DNA of 64,000 nt from Psychrobium sp. MM17-31 (GTDB taxonomy: Bacteria > Pseudomonadota > Gammaproteobacteria > Enterobacterales > Psychrobiaceae), in the NCBI RefSeq assembly GCF_022347785.1, contig NZ_JAKRGA010000002.1, positions 62,001-126,000 of the forward strand. The letters are read 5' to 3'. Made by a program: the position numbers and the translations under genes. Of the stretch, positions 45,709 to 54,659 are shown in pieces (the first letter of the stretch is position 1; each line of letters starts with the position of its first letter). Under the pieces are notes generated by a model. The model worked only from the letters and a program-made list of their open reading frames with translations. It made no database searches and had not been told where the DNA came from.

Positions 45709-46091
45709 TAGTGAGCAGCCGTTTTCTGGTTAGCCTTATTGCGCAATAAAATCACACTAAAAGCAATTAATGGCAGATTTGTGGTGACTGGGTTAAAAGC
45801 CTCAATTAACAATTGCGGCTGTAAAGTCGCCACAAAAAGAAGTAACGCTAACATGCCGATAATGTTAAGAACATTGAGGATCTTATTGGTATAAAAGACG
45901 AAGAAGACTATTCCGAAAAGTATCTCACTTACCCCAGCAAAACGAGTCACCCAGTCCGACATCTCAGTTGATAGACCCAAACTTGCAGTCATCAGTCTTT
46001 CTAAAGGTGCAATATGTATTAATTTGGGAAACAAACCGTGGTAAATCCACGAGAAGGCAATAACATAGCGAGCGATTTGTTGTGCGTTCAA
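45708..46091 (-). CDS. DoxX-like membrane protein
   Basis: Protein of 127 residues with four helices. YVIAFSWIYHGLFPKLIHIAPLE and VTRFAGVSEILFGIVFF fit the DoxX-like group (DoxX_3). It leads the three-gene operon with the unnamed membrane protein and the DUF2071 protein. DUF2071 and DoxX-like genes are also neighbours in other bacteria, which suggests a joint but unknown role. Confidence 0.8.
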   Translation of the reverse strand: MNAQQIARYVIAFSWIYHGLFPKLIHIAPLERLMTASLGLSTEMSDWVTRFAGVSEILFGIVFFVFYTNKILNVLNIIGMLALLLFVATLQPQLLIEAFNPVTTNLPLIAFSVILLRNKANQKTAAH

Positions 46092-46237
46092 GGCACTTCC
46101 TTTTTCTATTCTGATTTACAACACGAGTAAAACTTGAGTGACACTTGCTGTACCTGCTAATCCTTTTATCATCTCTCAAAGGCAAAGTACAAATATTCAT
46201 ATTCATATTTATTGAGATACGCATTGATTCAGAAGTG

Positions 46238-46615
46238 CTATGAGCTAGGCTCACACACATACCCAACTTCAAACTCAGTCGCAGAAGCGCAGTGGACGAA
46301 ATCTTCGTTATTGTCTTTACCAACAAACGTCTTAGTCTCTCCCTGAGCTAGCTTGAAGTCTTCTAAATCAATAGTAATACAGGTTTCCCTACCAGCATCT
46401 AGAAAACAACGTCGAGAAGCGACTTTAAAATAACAAACTCCAGAATCACTTTCTTTACAGTCGATAACAGTCGATTCGTTTTTAATAGCCGTGATAACGG
46501 TCATTTTAACGCCGTCTTCAATGGTAGTATTTGTATGATGAGCATAGCGCGTTGAAAAATCACAGCCAGCAAGCAGAATCACGCCGAAAATTAAGGTTAA
46601 GAGAGTTAGTCGCAT
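46238..46615 (-). CDS. Hypothetical lipoprotein
   Basis: Protein of 125 residues. LTLIFGVILLAGC is a signal peptide with lipobox LAGC (Cys17). The mature part has five or more cysteines (DCKESDSGVCYFKVASRRCFLDAGRETC, VHCASATEFEVGYVC), probably paired as disulfides. The ATG at 46615 is preceded by AAGGA; a frame 12 residues longer lacks a site. No family recognised. Confidence 0.72.
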   Translation of the reverse strand: MRLTLLTLIFGVILLAGCDFSTRYAHHTNTTIEDGVKMTVITAIKNESTVIDCKESDSGVCYFKVASRRCFLDAGRETCITIDLEDFKLAQGETKTFVGKDNNEDFVHCASATEFEVGYVCEPSS

Positions 46616-46740
46616 AGATACATCCTTGTATATTGAAAGTTTTGACACCATAGATTTATAGTCTAAAAAGTCCTAGGTTGATACTTTATTTGTGCTGATG
46701 ACGAATTGAGAAACTTTTGGGTATCTATTGTTTTTTTGTC

Positions 46741-46761
46741 CTTTTGAATGACTTGTTATGC
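46741..46761 (-). other. attC-like half site (integron remnant)
   Basis: On the minus strand GCATAACAAGTCATTCAAAA is a typical attC left end (R'' box TAAC plus the TTCAA stretch). The right half that should follow is missing and replaced by an A-rich run. It contains the stop codon of the gene at 46756, as in the intact site at 47014-47113. Confidence 0.6.
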
Positions 46762-46998
46762 AGACTTTTGCCAAACGCTCTCAAACTCTTCTCTTGATAT
46801 TTCTCGCGAATCTGACAAGCCTAGATCTTTAATGTTTCCATCATATAACCAACACTCTTCAACTGAATCATTTCTAGATGAAAACCACTTACCATCATAT
46901 TGTTCAACCTGCCTGAGCGCATGTCCCTCATCAGCAAACTCTGTCCAAATAGTTCCTTCGTCTAAGTATGATTCAGACACTCCTATCCAATATTGCAC
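46756..46998 (-). CDS. Small hypothetical protein in integron cassette
   Basis: Protein of 80 residues, acidic, no signal peptide or membrane helix (YWIGVSESYLDEGTIWTEFADEG, EECWLYDGN). GTG start with AAGGA 6 bp upstream. The gene fills the space between two attC-like sequences, with its stop inside the following one, which is the layout of an integron gene cassette. No family recognised; cassette genes are often orphans. Confidence 0.65.
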   Translation of the reverse strand: MQYWIGVSESYLDEGTIWTEFADEGHALRQVEQYDGKWFSSRNDSVEECWLYDGNIKDLGLSDSREISREEFESVWQKSA

Positions 46999-47013
46999 TG
47001 AATTTCCTTATCT

Positions 47014-47113
47014 GCATAACGCCCCAAGCAGGGGCAACGTTTAAGCTGGTTAAAATTAGGAGCGAAGCGACGGGAGCCAGCTTAAATTGTCCCGTTGGCT
47101 AGGCTTGTTAGGT
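47014..47113 (-). repeat. attC-like recombination site 1
   Basis: A 100-bp site bounded by ACCTAAC (complement of 47107-47113) and GTTATGC (complement of 47014-47020), read on the minus strand. Inside is a perfect 10-bp inverted repeat TTTAAGCTGG/CCAGCTTAAA (47040-47049 and 47077-47086), giving the folded bottom-strand hairpin that integron integrases recognise. RYYYAAC matches exactly; the other core deviates at one base. Confidence 0.78.
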
Positions 47114-47503
47114 GTTACCTACTCTAGACCACTGAATTTCATTTATTCCGTCGGTTTCTTCTAAGATATCACGAACGGCATCCAATAAAGGCTTTGTTAA
47201 TTCTAAAGGAGCTTTGTTTCTTCCGAAAAAACCTCTAGCGTATGGTTCAAGAAAGCACTGCCACTCAGTCTGCGAACCTTCAACGTTGCCACAACATAAC
47301 CTATATTCATTGTCACCTAAAAAATGTTCGATATACCAACCCCAATCTTCACTTTCAGGGTATGAAGTTACAATCCCCTTAGACGATAACTTTTTACTAA
47401 TCCAAAACGCTAACTCAGCACCATAAACTTCAGGATTCACCTGCAATTCATCTGGTAAAAACGGTTTGAATAGCTCGGATTTAAAACTTACAGACGTATC
47501 CAT
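47108..47503 (-). CDS. Hypothetical protein in integron cassette
   Basis: Protein of 131 residues, cytoplasmic, with YPESEDWGWYIEHFLGDNEYRLCCGN and QCFLEPYARGFFGRNKAPLEL; I do not recognise the family with confidence. ATG at 47503 is used because the AGGTG of the upstream attC site lies just before it; a GTG 9 bp earlier is possible. The stop TAA is inside attC site 1 and the start is next to attC site 2, so the gene and site form one cassette. Confidence 0.68.
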   Translation of the reverse strand: MDTSVSFKSELFKPFLPDELQVNPEVYGAELAFWISKKLSSKGIVTSYPESEDWGWYIEHFLGDNEYRLCCGNVEGSQTEWQCFLEPYARGFFGRNKAPLELTKPLLDAVRDILEETDGINEIQWSRVGNT

Positions 47504-47510
47504 ACGTAAC

Positions 47511-47627
47511 ACCTAACGCTCCAATAATGGGCTAAAACTTGTTGGCTATAATGACTGAGGCACGAAGGAAAGCCAACGAGTTTTTGTCCCAGTGACCGAA
47601 GGGAACGAATTCATTGGCTTGTTATAT
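47511..47627 (-). repeat. attC-like recombination site 2
   Basis: A 117-bp site. On the minus strand it begins ATATAAC and ends GTTAGGT, the latter an exact GTTRRRY core box. AAAACTTGTTGGCT (47534-47547) pairs with AGCCAACGAGTTTT (47571-47584) with one mismatch as the main stem. It differs in sequence from site 1, as expected for diverse cassettes. Confidence 0.78.
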
Positions 47628-47629
47628 TC

Positions 47630-48007
47630 TCAATCACTCAAAGCCATTTTGATTGCTTTATCTAAACGGTCTTCGTCATCTGCTAGATGTTGATAATCAG
47701 CGTAAGGCAATTGGCCATCATTGAATTGTTTTTCGAAGAAAATCTTCAAGCGCCATTCATCCGGCTCATCTTCACCGAAATCAAAGTCGATTCCACCGAC
47801 CTCAGGGGTTTTAAAAACATCTATACCTACACCATGTGTACGATAAAACCAGTTTGTCCCTGGAATTTGATTTCTTCCTCGATATTTTTGACCCAAAATA
47901 TCTTTTGCATCATCCAGTTTATAAGAATGAACCAATACTTCTTTTACCCACGCCATAACTCCATGCCACAAAGGGATTAAGTTTTTAATTAACTCTTCGT
48001 CTTTCAC
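47630..48007 (-). CDS. Hypothetical protein in integron cassette
   Basis: Protein of 125 residues: LWHGVMAWVKEVLVHSYKLDDAKD, then FYRTHGVGIDVFKTPEVGGIDFDFG and DEPDEWRLKIFFEKQFNDG. No family recognised. GTG at 48007 has AGGGA 7 bp upstream; the frame runs on to 48148 with a hydrophobic, Cys-rich stretch that looks non-coding. The stop is 3 bp from attC site 2, so it is the most upstream of three cassettes. Confidence 0.65.
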   Translation of the reverse strand: MKDEELIKNLIPLWHGVMAWVKEVLVHSYKLDDAKDILGQKYRGRNQIPGTNWFYRTHGVGIDVFKTPEVGGIDFDFGEDEPDEWRLKIFFEKQFNDGQLPYADYQHLADDEDRLDKAIKMALSD

Positions 48008-48174
48008 CAAATTTCCCTGAGAATATAGCAGTATATTATCCAGCACGCTTAATAATACCGGACAATTAATTTTAAAACAGACACAAACATTAGTAATAAA
48101 TACAATATTTGTCAATGAGTTAGGAAATGCAAACACATGGACATTCATTGGAATGCTTTGGGGAAAGCGTGCAT

Positions 48175-48212
48175 TGCGTCATACATTGCACACCTATGCA
48201 ATGTATGACGCA
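48175..48212. repeat. 16-bp perfect inverted repeat
   Basis: TGCGTCATACATTGCA and its exact complement enclose a 6-base loop. No T run follows. Confidence 0.85.
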
Positions 48213-48260
48213 CAGCTATAATATTTATCATTTAGTAATCAATTGTTTATAAATTCTATA

Positions 48261-48298
48261 GTGTAGAAAGCGTGCAACATCATGCACGCTTTCCACAC
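48261..48298. repeat. 16-bp inverted repeat with one mismatch
   Basis: GTGTAGAAAGCGTGCA and TGCACGCTTTCCACAC enclose ACATCA. Its right arm can also pair with 48162-48173, so the two hairpins may exchange partners. Confidence 0.8.
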
Positions 48299-48387
48299 AA
48301 CATTTAATATTTTTCATAGAACTTATTATAACTGTACAGATAAACAGCGTTAAGCTGTGACGGTTCCGATCATTATTTCACTTAAAT

Positions 48388-48999
48388 CTAATACCGCTCT
48401 TGAACGTCCTTGGGCATTGACTGAATTTGAAAATCCACCATTGCTTTGAAGCTTGTTAGTAAGCCTTCAAACTTGTCGCCTTCGACGACGGTTAACACCG
48501 CGTGAATCGCTTCTAGGGTCGATAAACTATCAGCGCGGGAAGATTTGCGGATACGGTAATCGCTTTCGTTAACCGCGTCGATACCAATAGCTGGTAAGTC
48601 AGATAGAAATGGATTAAGTTGGAGGGTTTTGAATGCCTTTTTCCAGCTGCCGTCGATCACCACTAGTTGGTAATCACTTAGCTTTAATGCATGATTTTCA
48701 AAGATTTGTTGCGCGAGTTGTTGCGGTAAAATGGCGTCTTCTTGAGGGTATAACAACAAGCTCTTTTTAGCTGCTAGTTTAGTGAGTAATTCGTCGTTAT
48801 CCGTAAAGTCTTCTCCGACAAAAACATCGATATTATTTAGGGATAACTCGACGATTTTCGCGGTGCCTTTCGCGTGCTTCACTTCGCTGGTGTGTTGTAA
48901 AATTATCACAGGTAGCTCATTGTCAATCAGGCTAATGGTGTGACAAAAACAAGCGGCTAAGGCTCTGTTACATTGTGGGCAGCGGGCTCTTTTACTCAT
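48388..48999 (-). CDS. DTW-domain tRNA aminocarboxypropyltransferase-like protein
   Basis: Protein of 203 residues of the DTW (TapT/YfiP) family, which adds an aminocarboxypropyl group from S-adenosylmethionine to uridine (acp3U) in tRNA. CPQCNRALAACFCH is the N-terminal zinc-type Cys cluster, LQHTSEVKHAKGTAKI a conserved block, VIDGSWKKAF the variant DxxW element (DGSW in place of the DTW triplet) and SRADSLSTLEAI the C-terminal motif. Divergent from the rhombosortase gene. Confidence 0.88.
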   Translation of the reverse strand: MSKRARCPQCNRALAACFCHTISLIDNELPVIILQHTSEVKHAKGTAKIVELSLNNIDVFVGEDFTDNDELLTKLAAKKSLLLYPQEDAILPQQLAQQIFENHALKLSDYQLVVIDGSWKKAFKTLQLNPFLSDLPAIGIDAVNESDYRIRKSSRADSLSTLEAIHAVLTVVEGDKFEGLLTSFKAMVDFQIQSMPKDVQERY

Positions 49000-49121
49000 G
49001 ATGATTTTTCTAGTGTTAAAAACGCCGTTATTGTATCACCAATCGCATCGGGCACATGGTTACATTGCTACCGATTTGTGTAACACTGCCCACAACCTTG
49101 TGATTTGTTATTATTTTTCCA

Positions 49122-49814
49122 ATGAAGTACTTTTACGTACCATCTAAATATCTACTAATGCCACTTGCGCTAATTTTAATTAGCAGCTGTTTATATATAC
49201 TACAGCCTGTTTCATTACCATTGTTTGAGTTTAGCCGTATTGCCATCGAAAATGGAGAGTTATGGAGACTCTTTAGTGGCAATTTGATGCATTCTAATAT
49301 TTGGCACTTATTGATGAATCTAGGAGGGTTATTTCTCGCAACAGTCCTTACTGGGCACCTATATTCCAAAAAGCACTTTTTATTGTTTACATGTGTTAGC
49401 TTTAGCTTAGTAGGGTTATTTGTATATTTTTTTAGCCCCAGTACCAAATTTTATGTTGGTCTTTCTGGTTATTTACACGGCTTTTTTATTTACGGCGCAT
49501 TATTAGGAATTTTAAAATCATATAAGTTGAAACTGCTTCATGATAAGTACTTTCCATTGGCTACTGCAAAAAATAGTGCACAATTTAAAATCCCCCAAAA
49601 GTGGTTGAGTAAAATTGATTTTGACAGAAACACATATCTTTTTTTATTGCTAGGATTAATTGGAAAGATAGGCTACGAACAAATATTTGGTGCCAGTGAA
49701 CAGCTAAGCCAGATGATTAACATAAAAATAGCAACCGATGCCCACCTTTATGGCGGTGCAACGGCCGTTCTACAATTTGTATTACTTCTTTGTTACCTTC
49801 GAATTAGACGCTAA
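49122..49814 (+). CDS. Rhombosortase-like intramembrane serine protease
   Basis: Membrane protein of 230 residues with about six helices. [27 protein letters not shown] is the rhomboid L1/TM2 region, VGLSGYLHG holds the catalytic Ser, and TDAHLYGGA the catalytic His. GLSGxLHG and the GK-EQ element (LIGKIGYEQ) point to rhombosortase, which cleaves GlyGly-CTERM tails of exported proteins. A polar insert (about 125-170) is longer than in typical members. No GlyGly-CTERM protein is obvious in this window. The stop overlaps the uvrB stop by 4 bp. Confidence 0.82.
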   Translation: MKYFYVPSKYLLMPLALILISSCLYILQPVSLPLFEFSRIAIENGELWRLFSGNLMHSNIWHLLMNLGGLFLATVLTGHLYSKKHFLLFTCVSFSLVGLFVYFFSPSTKFYVGLSGYLHGFFIYGALLGILKSYKLKLLHDKYFPLATAKNSAQFKIPQKWLSKIDFDRNTYLFLLLGLIGKIGYEQIFGASEQLSQMINIKIATDAHLYGGATAVLQFVLLLCYLRIRR

Positions 49815-51796
49815 CGCGCCAACACAATTTCGTTGAGTTTTTCAATTTCATCACGCAATTTAGCGGCTTCTTCAAACTCAAGATTACGTGCGTGTTCATA
49901 CATTTGATGCTCGATATCGGCGATTTGTTTTTCGATGTCTTTGTTGGACATCGCTTGGTAAGTCGCTTTTTCTTCCGCCACTTGATCCAAGCTTTCTTCA
50001 TCACCCACATCCAGATAATCGGCGATTTTCTTATTGAGGCCTTTCGGCACTATGCCGTGCTCTTCATTAAAAGCCTCTTGAATGGCGCGACGTTCAATAG
50101 TCGCATCCATCGCCTTTTTCATCGATTTAGTAATGGTATCGCCATATAAAATAGCTTTACCATTGAGGTTACGCGCAGCGCGGCCAATCGTTTGAATCAG
50201 TGAACGCTCAGAGCGTAAGAAGCCTTCTTTATCGGCATCGAGAATAGCCACCAACGACACCTCAGGGATATCCAAACCCTCGCGTAACAAGTTAATTCCG
50301 ATTAATACGTCAAACTTACCAATACGCAAATCGCGAATAATCTCGATGCGCTCAACAGTATCAATATCTGAGTGAAGATAGCGGGCTTTTACGCCGTGCT
50401 CATCCAGATATTCCGATAAATCTTCCGCCATTCGTTTAGTTAGCGTGGTCGCCAAGATACGTTCGCCTTTGGCAGTGCGTGCAACAATCTCACTGTAGAG
50501 ATCATCAACCTGTGTCGCTACTGGGCGCACTTCAATCACAGGATCAAGTAAACCAGTTGGTCTCACGACTTGGCGGGCAATTTCATTACCAGATTTTTCT
50601 AATTCGTAATCCGCTGGTGTTGCCGATACGTAGATCGCTTGCGGACAAATTGCCTCAAACTCTTCAAATTTAAGCGGACGATTATCAAGCGCCGATGGCA
50701 AACGGAAGCCATATTGAACAAGGTTTTCTTTACGTGAACGGTCACCTTTATACATCGCGCCTATCTGCGGCACGGTTACATGCGACTCGTCGAGAATGAT
50801 CAAACCATCGCTTGGCAGATAGTCAATCAGCGTCGGTGGCGCTTCGCCAGGCTGACGGCCAGAGAGATAACGCGAGTAGTTTTCAACCCCTGAGCAGTAG
50901 CCCAGCTCTAACATCATTTCAACGTCGTAGCCGACGCGCTCACTAATACGCTGCTCTTCGATAAGCTTGCCGAGAGATTGCAGCTGTACCTTGCGCTCTC
51001 GCAGCTCTTCTTTGATTTTATCAACCGCGCCTAAAATAGTTTCACGAGGAGTCACATAGTGAGTTTTCGGGTAGATAGTAAAGCGAGTAACCTGACGCTC
51101 CATTGCACCAGTTAGCGGATCGAATAAGGTAATTCGCTCAACTTCATCGTCGAACATCTCAACACGCACCGCGAACTTTTCAGAGTCAGCTGGGAAAATA
51201 TCAAGTACTTCACCGCGCACACGGAAGGTACCGCGGGCAAACTCCATATCGTTGCGCTTATATTGCAGCTCGGCCAAACGGCGTAAAATGGCGCGCTGCT
51301 CCATGATGTCCCCTTGACGGAAATGCAGTAGCATTTTCATGTAGGAATCAGGATCACCAAGACCGTAAATCGCCGATACAGACGCAATCAACACAACGTC
51401 TTTACGCTCAATTAGTGCTTTAGTGGCTGATAGTCGCATTTGCTCGATATGAGCATTAACAGCAGCATCTTTCTCAATAAAGGTATCTGTCGAAGGCACA
51501 TACGCTTCTGGCTGATAGTAGTCATAGTAAGATACGAAATATTCAACGGCGTTATGCGGAAAGAATTCTTTCATCTCGGCATAAAGCTGCGCCGCTAGAG
51601 TTTTGTTTGGCGCAAGAATTAAAGTCGGTCGCCCCATCTTGGCAATTACATTGGCCATGGTGTAAGTTTTACCCGAACCAGTTACACCCAGTAATGTTTG
51701 GTGTGCGAGCCCAGCTTCAATACCTTCACATAATTGTTCAATGGCTTTTGGTTGGTCACCTGCCGGTTGGTAATCACTGACTAATGAAAACGTCAT
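49811..51796 (-). CDS. uvrB: Excinuclease ABC subunit UvrB
   Basis: Damage-recognition helicase subunit of nucleotide excision repair, 661 residues, full length. [17 protein letters not shown] is Walker [21 protein letters not shown] the beta-hairpin that holds damaged [12 protein letters not shown] the Walker B, and [39 protein letters not shown] and QTIGRAARN the C-terminal helicase motifs. The last 35 residues ([28 protein letters not shown]) are the UVR motif that binds UvrC. The MATE gene ends 17 bp upstream, so transcription may be shared; no LexA box is seen in that gap. Confidence 0.97.
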   Translation of the reverse strand: MTFSLVSDYQPAGDQPKAIEQLCEGIEAGLAHQTLLGVTGSGKTYTMANVIAKMGRPTLILAPNKTLAAQLYAEMKEFFPHNAVEYFVSYYDYYQPEAYVPSTDTFIEKDAAVNAHIEQMRLSATKALIERKDVVLIASVSAIYGLGDPDSYMKMLLHFRQGDIMEQRAILRRLAELQYKRNDMEFARGTFRVRGEVLDIFPADSEKFAVRVEMFDDEVERITLFDPLTGAMERQVTRFTIYPKTHYVTPRETILGAVDKIKEELRERKVQLQSLGKLIEEQRISERVGYDVEMMLELGYCSGVENYSRYLSGRQPGEAPPTLIDYLPSDGLIILDESHVTVPQIGAMYKGDRSRKENLVQYGFRLPSALDNRPLKFEEFEAICPQAIYVSATPADYELEKSGNEIARQVVRPTGLLDPVIEVRPVATQVDDLYSEIVARTAKGERILATTLTKRMAEDLSEYLDEHGVKARYLHSDIDTVERIEIIRDLRIGKFDVLIGINLLREGLDIPEVSLVAILDADKEGFLRSERSLIQTIGRAARNLNGKAILYGDTITKSMKKAMDATIERRAIQEAFNEEHGIVPKGLNKKIADYLDVGDEESLDQVAEEKATYQAMSNKDIEKQIADIEHQMYEHARNLEFEEAAKLRDEIEKLNEIVLAR

Positions 51797-51813
51797 TGGT
51801 GTTATTCCGCCGT

Positions 51814-53202
51814 TTATTCTTTTGAAGTTTCTTGATCGGTATCGTGACAGTCATTACGTTCGTCACAATCACCCAACAATTCCTTGAGGTTTTTACGCAT
51901 TAATAGCAAGGCAATAATACCAGTTAACACACCCGATAAACCAACACCAATAATCAAACCACGAATGTCATCGATGTAACCGCCTAAATAAGCTAATGGC
52001 AGCATTAATACGAATAGACGAATAATGTTGAGCCCCACCGACGCCATTGGTTTGTGCAGCGCATTAAGGGATGAGTTGGTTAAGATAGTGATACCACCAA
52101 AGCCGTGAGAGATTGGAATGATCATTAAGTATAAAATGATAATCTCCACTACAGATTTATCATCGGCAAAGGCTTCGGCAATCATGCCTGAGAATACTAA
52201 TAGCACTAAATAAATAGCCGCCTGCCACAGCATGACAAATTTGATACTTGAGTAATAAGCTTGCTTAACGCGTTTATAATGGCCCGCACCATAGTTTTGG
52301 CTAATAAATGGCGGTAGAGACATCGACATTGCCAGCACCACAATCATTGCAAAAGACTCAATACGCGAGCCAACACCAAACGCCGCCACGGCTTCACTAC
52401 CATAGGTCGCTACAATGGCAGTTAAAATACTTGATGAAATTGGCGTCATCATGTTTGACGCAGCGGCTGGTAAGCCAATCGCCAGTACCTTTGTCGCCGA
52501 TTCTTTAATTTGTGCAAAGCTGTAACCCCAACCCAGCATGTCAAAAGTATGAGTTACACGATAAAACACAATGATACAACTGACAATGCTAGCGATGATG
52601 CTGGCAATAACAGCACCTTGCAGCCCCATTGCCGGAACAGGCCCCCAACCAAAAATAAACAGTGGATCTAATGCAGCATTAATCACCGCACCAATGCCCA
52701 TCACTTTGGCAGGCGTTTTGGTATCGCCCGAGGCGCGCATTACCGAGTTGCCGATCATCGGCATAATCAGTATTAAACTACAAACAAGCCACGGTGCCAT
52801 GTAATCGCGAATAAGGCCGAGATTTTCAGGCTTCGCGCCCATTAAGGTAAAGATGAAATCGTGTTGCCACCAGCCAATCATTGCCAAGCTAAAGATCAAA
52901 ATAGCCGAAACGCCCATAGATACGGATGCGTGCTGACGTGCGCGATCTTTATTGTTCTCACCAAGGGTTTTCGCAACTACCGCAGAAACACCAATCCCCA
53001 TACCGATAGCTAAGCTAACTAAGGTAAATGTTACTGGAAAGGTAAAACTAAACGCCGCCAACGGCTCTGTGCCCAACATACTGACGTAAAGCGTATCGAC
53101 GATATAAAATGACATCATTAGCACCATGCCGTAAAGCATAGGGATCGTCATGTTTTTGATCGTTGAATTGACCGGAGCGTTTAATAAGGTAGATGGATTC
53201 AT
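51814..53202 (-). CDS. MATE-family efflux transporter
   Basis: Inner-membrane antiporter of 462 residues with 12 predicted helices in two related halves; [23 protein letters not shown] and [27 protein letters not shown] are typical MATE blocks. Members export cationic drugs or metabolites with Na+ or H+. The ATG at 53202 is chosen because the upstream extension (25 residues) precedes the usual N-terminus. The tail is polar and Asp/Cys-rich ([16 protein letters not shown]). It is followed by uvrB. Confidence 0.92.
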   Translation of the reverse strand: MNPSTLLNAPVNSTIKNMTIPMLYGMVLMMSFYIVDTLYVSMLGTEPLAAFSFTFPVTFTLVSLAIGMGIGVSAVVAKTLGENNKDRARQHASVSMGVSAILIFSLAMIGWWQHDFIFTLMGAKPENLGLIRDYMAPWLVCSLILIMPMIGNSVMRASGDTKTPAKVMGIGAVINAALDPLFIFGWGPVPAMGLQGAVIASIIASIVSCIIVFYRVTHTFDMLGWGYSFAQIKESATKVLAIGLPAAASNMMTPISSSILTAIVATYGSEAVAAFGVGSRIESFAMIVVLAMSMSLPPFISQNYGAGHYKRVKQAYYSSIKFVMLWQAAIYLVLLVFSGMIAEAFADDKSVVEIIILYLMIIPISHGFGGITILTNSSLNALHKPMASVGLNIIRLFVLMLPLAYLGGYIDDIRGLIIGVGLSGVLTGIIALLLMRKNLKELLGDCDERNDCHDTDQETSKE

Positions 53203-54024
53203 CAAAAAGCCGCAGTGAAAAAATAGGAAGCTAATCCTATCAGATTGCTTTAATACAATGAACTCAAATACACTCATGAGTGCACATATTTGCGTTACAA
53301 GATGTTAAGTAATGCCAGTGATCGAAAAACAAGCAAAAAGCGATCGAAAAACTTGCTATTTAATCGTTGACAATTAGAGAGCCCTTATAAAATGCGGCAT
53401 TATTCGATAATTAATACAGCATGAGTTGTTGAATGCCAAATTATTGGCTGAGCAAAACTTATCCAACGATGTGACAATAAAAAGTCAGACTAAATGTCAA
53501 GAGGTTAAAGAAGGACTAACTCAAATCATAATTTACCTATCCACAGGCTATTGACTTGAACTAAGTGCATGAAAATAAAATGATTTATAGTTTTGAACAA
53601 AAAACATCAAAAATGTATACAAGTCCCGCTACCATGGGCTTTGATCGACTTCTAAAAGTTTAATAAACACACTTATCCACAGATTTGGTGGATAACCATC
53701 TCTACCCCTTTTATTCATTGGGTTTGTGATTTATTCACTGACGATGAAAATAATTCTCAAAAAAAATTAATTCAATAAATTAGAAAATATCGATCATCAT
53801 TTTTCGATCTTTTCTCAGGATCTTTTCGTACTTTCATTATGATCGCCTGTTCATTTTTTGACGTTTCACCTGAGATTATCGCCAATCGCACAACTTCGTC
53901 GTTTAACAAACAGTGAAAACGGTCCCCGAACATCTATAAAATGATTATCAAACAAACGAAATGGCGAAAACTAGTTCTATTTGTTTAACTGTTGCACAAA
54001 CAGACATTTTTTAAAGATCGAGTG
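53203..54024. other. Gene-free region with DnaA-box-like and GATC-rich elements
   Basis: No gene is seen in about 820 bp. It holds CTATCCACA (53537-53545), a perfect DnaA box TTATCCACA (53673-53681) and an inverted TTATCCACC (53687-53695). These are followed by an AT-rich run (53756-53791), then four GATC sites in 53 bp (53792, 53806, 53819, 53841). Two of these begin adjacent 13-mers, GATCTTTTCTCAG and GATCTTTTCGTAC. It could be a DnaA-titrating or regulatory cluster; context does not support calling it oriC. Confidence 0.45.
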
Positions 54025-54053
54025 TTGACAGCTGTGCTACCAATCTTTAATAT
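54025..54053 (+). promoter_or_regulatory. Promoter of the tRNA-Asn array
   Basis: TTGACA (54025-54030), a 17-bp spacer and TAATAT (54048-54053), then the GC-rich discriminator GCGCTCC. This is a near-consensus sigma-70 promoter, and the discriminator is the kind that makes stable-RNA promoters subject to stringent control by ppGpp. Confidence 0.88.
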
Positions 54054-54079
54054 GCGCTCCGTCTTCACCGACAATCGAT

Positions 54080-54155
54080 TCCCCAATAGTTCAGTTGGTA
54101 GAACGGCGGACTGTTAATCCGTATGTCGCTGGTTCGAGTCCAGCTTGGGGAGCCA
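54080..54155 (+). tRNA. tRNA-Asn(GTT), copy 1
   Basis: 76-nt tRNA with encoded CCA. Acceptor TCCCCAA pairs with TTGGGGA; the anticodon loop is CTGTTAA with GTT at 54113-54115; the T loop is TTCGAGT. First gene after the promoter. Confidence 0.97.
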
Positions 54156-54229
54156 TTATTTTTAACTTATTGAAAGTAGTGGTTAAATGTTTTCTACCAA
54201 AACTACGATTGCACCGGTGATTTTGTGAT

Positions 54230-54305
54230 TCCCCAATAGTTCAGTTGGTAGAACGGCGGACTGTTAATCCGTATGTCGCTGGTTCGAGTCCAGCTTGGGG
54301 AGCCA
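54230..54305 (+). tRNA. tRNA-Asn(GTT), copy 2
   Basis: Identical to copy 1 over all 76 nt, 74 bp after it. GTT anticodon and CCA end encoded. Confidence 0.97.
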
Positions 54306-54366
54306 TTTCTTATTCAAACTTAACTTTGAGTTTTTAGTAAGAATTGGTTTCACAACAAATAGTAAT

Positions 54367-54442
54367 TCCCCAATAGTTCAGTTGGTAGAACGGCGGACTG
54401 TTAATCCGTATGTCGCTGGTTCGAGTCCAGCTTGGGGAGCCA
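54367..54442 (+). tRNA. tRNA-Asn(GTT), copy 3
   Basis: Identical to copies 1 and 2, 61 bp after copy 2. It is followed by the first degenerate 98-bp unit. Confidence 0.97.
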
Positions 54443-54540
54443 TTACTGACTCAAACTTTGTTGATTGAGATAGGCATATTTAACAGTATTGTTAATCCAC
54501 TCTTTATCTCACACTAGTTCGAGTCCAGCTTGGGAAGCCA
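54443..54540 (+). repeat. Degenerate tRNA-Asn-derived unit 0 (98 bp)
   Basis: Exactly 98 bp from the end of tRNA copy 3 to a second CCA. It ends with AGTTCGAGTCCAGCTTGGGA and AGCCA, the T arm and acceptor 3' strand of tRNA-Asn with one G-to-A change, and keeps TGTTAATCC from the anticodon arm. The 5' half is unrelated to tRNA, so it cannot fold as a tRNA. Confidence 0.85.
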
Positions 54541-54583
54541 TTCTTTTAAAGATAAGCTATTTGAACATCAGACAATTCAAGAT

Positions 54584-54659
54584 TCCCCAATAGTTCAGTT
54601 GGTAGAACGGCGGACTGTTAATCCGTATGTCGCTGGTTCGAGTCCAGCTTGGGGAGCCA
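54584..54659 (+). tRNA. tRNA-Asn(GTT), copy 4
   Basis: Identical to the other three copies. It lies between degenerate unit 0 and the run of 98-bp units, showing that the two forms were copied together. Confidence 0.97.

Larger units (their letters stand above)
48008..48387. other. Gene-free segment with nested palindromes
   Basis: This 380-bp stretch has no reliable gene. It holds two strong hairpins (48175-48212 and 48261-48298) and a copy of GGAAAGCGTGCA (48162-48173) complementary to the right arm of the second hairpin. It separates the cassette remnant from the DTW gene. No integrase or attI is seen here. Confidence 0.6.

Noticed and set aside
47630-48148. Start of the third cassette gene at 48148
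   Set aside because: The first 47 residues are Cys- and hydrophobic-rich without a ribosome site, while GTG at 48007 has AGGGA at proper distance.
53530-53850. Chromosomal replication origin (oriC)
   Set aside because: DnaA boxes and GATC 13-mers are suggestive, but dnaA, mnmG, rpmH or parAB are not nearby and box number is low. Only a possible DnaA-binding cluster is reported.
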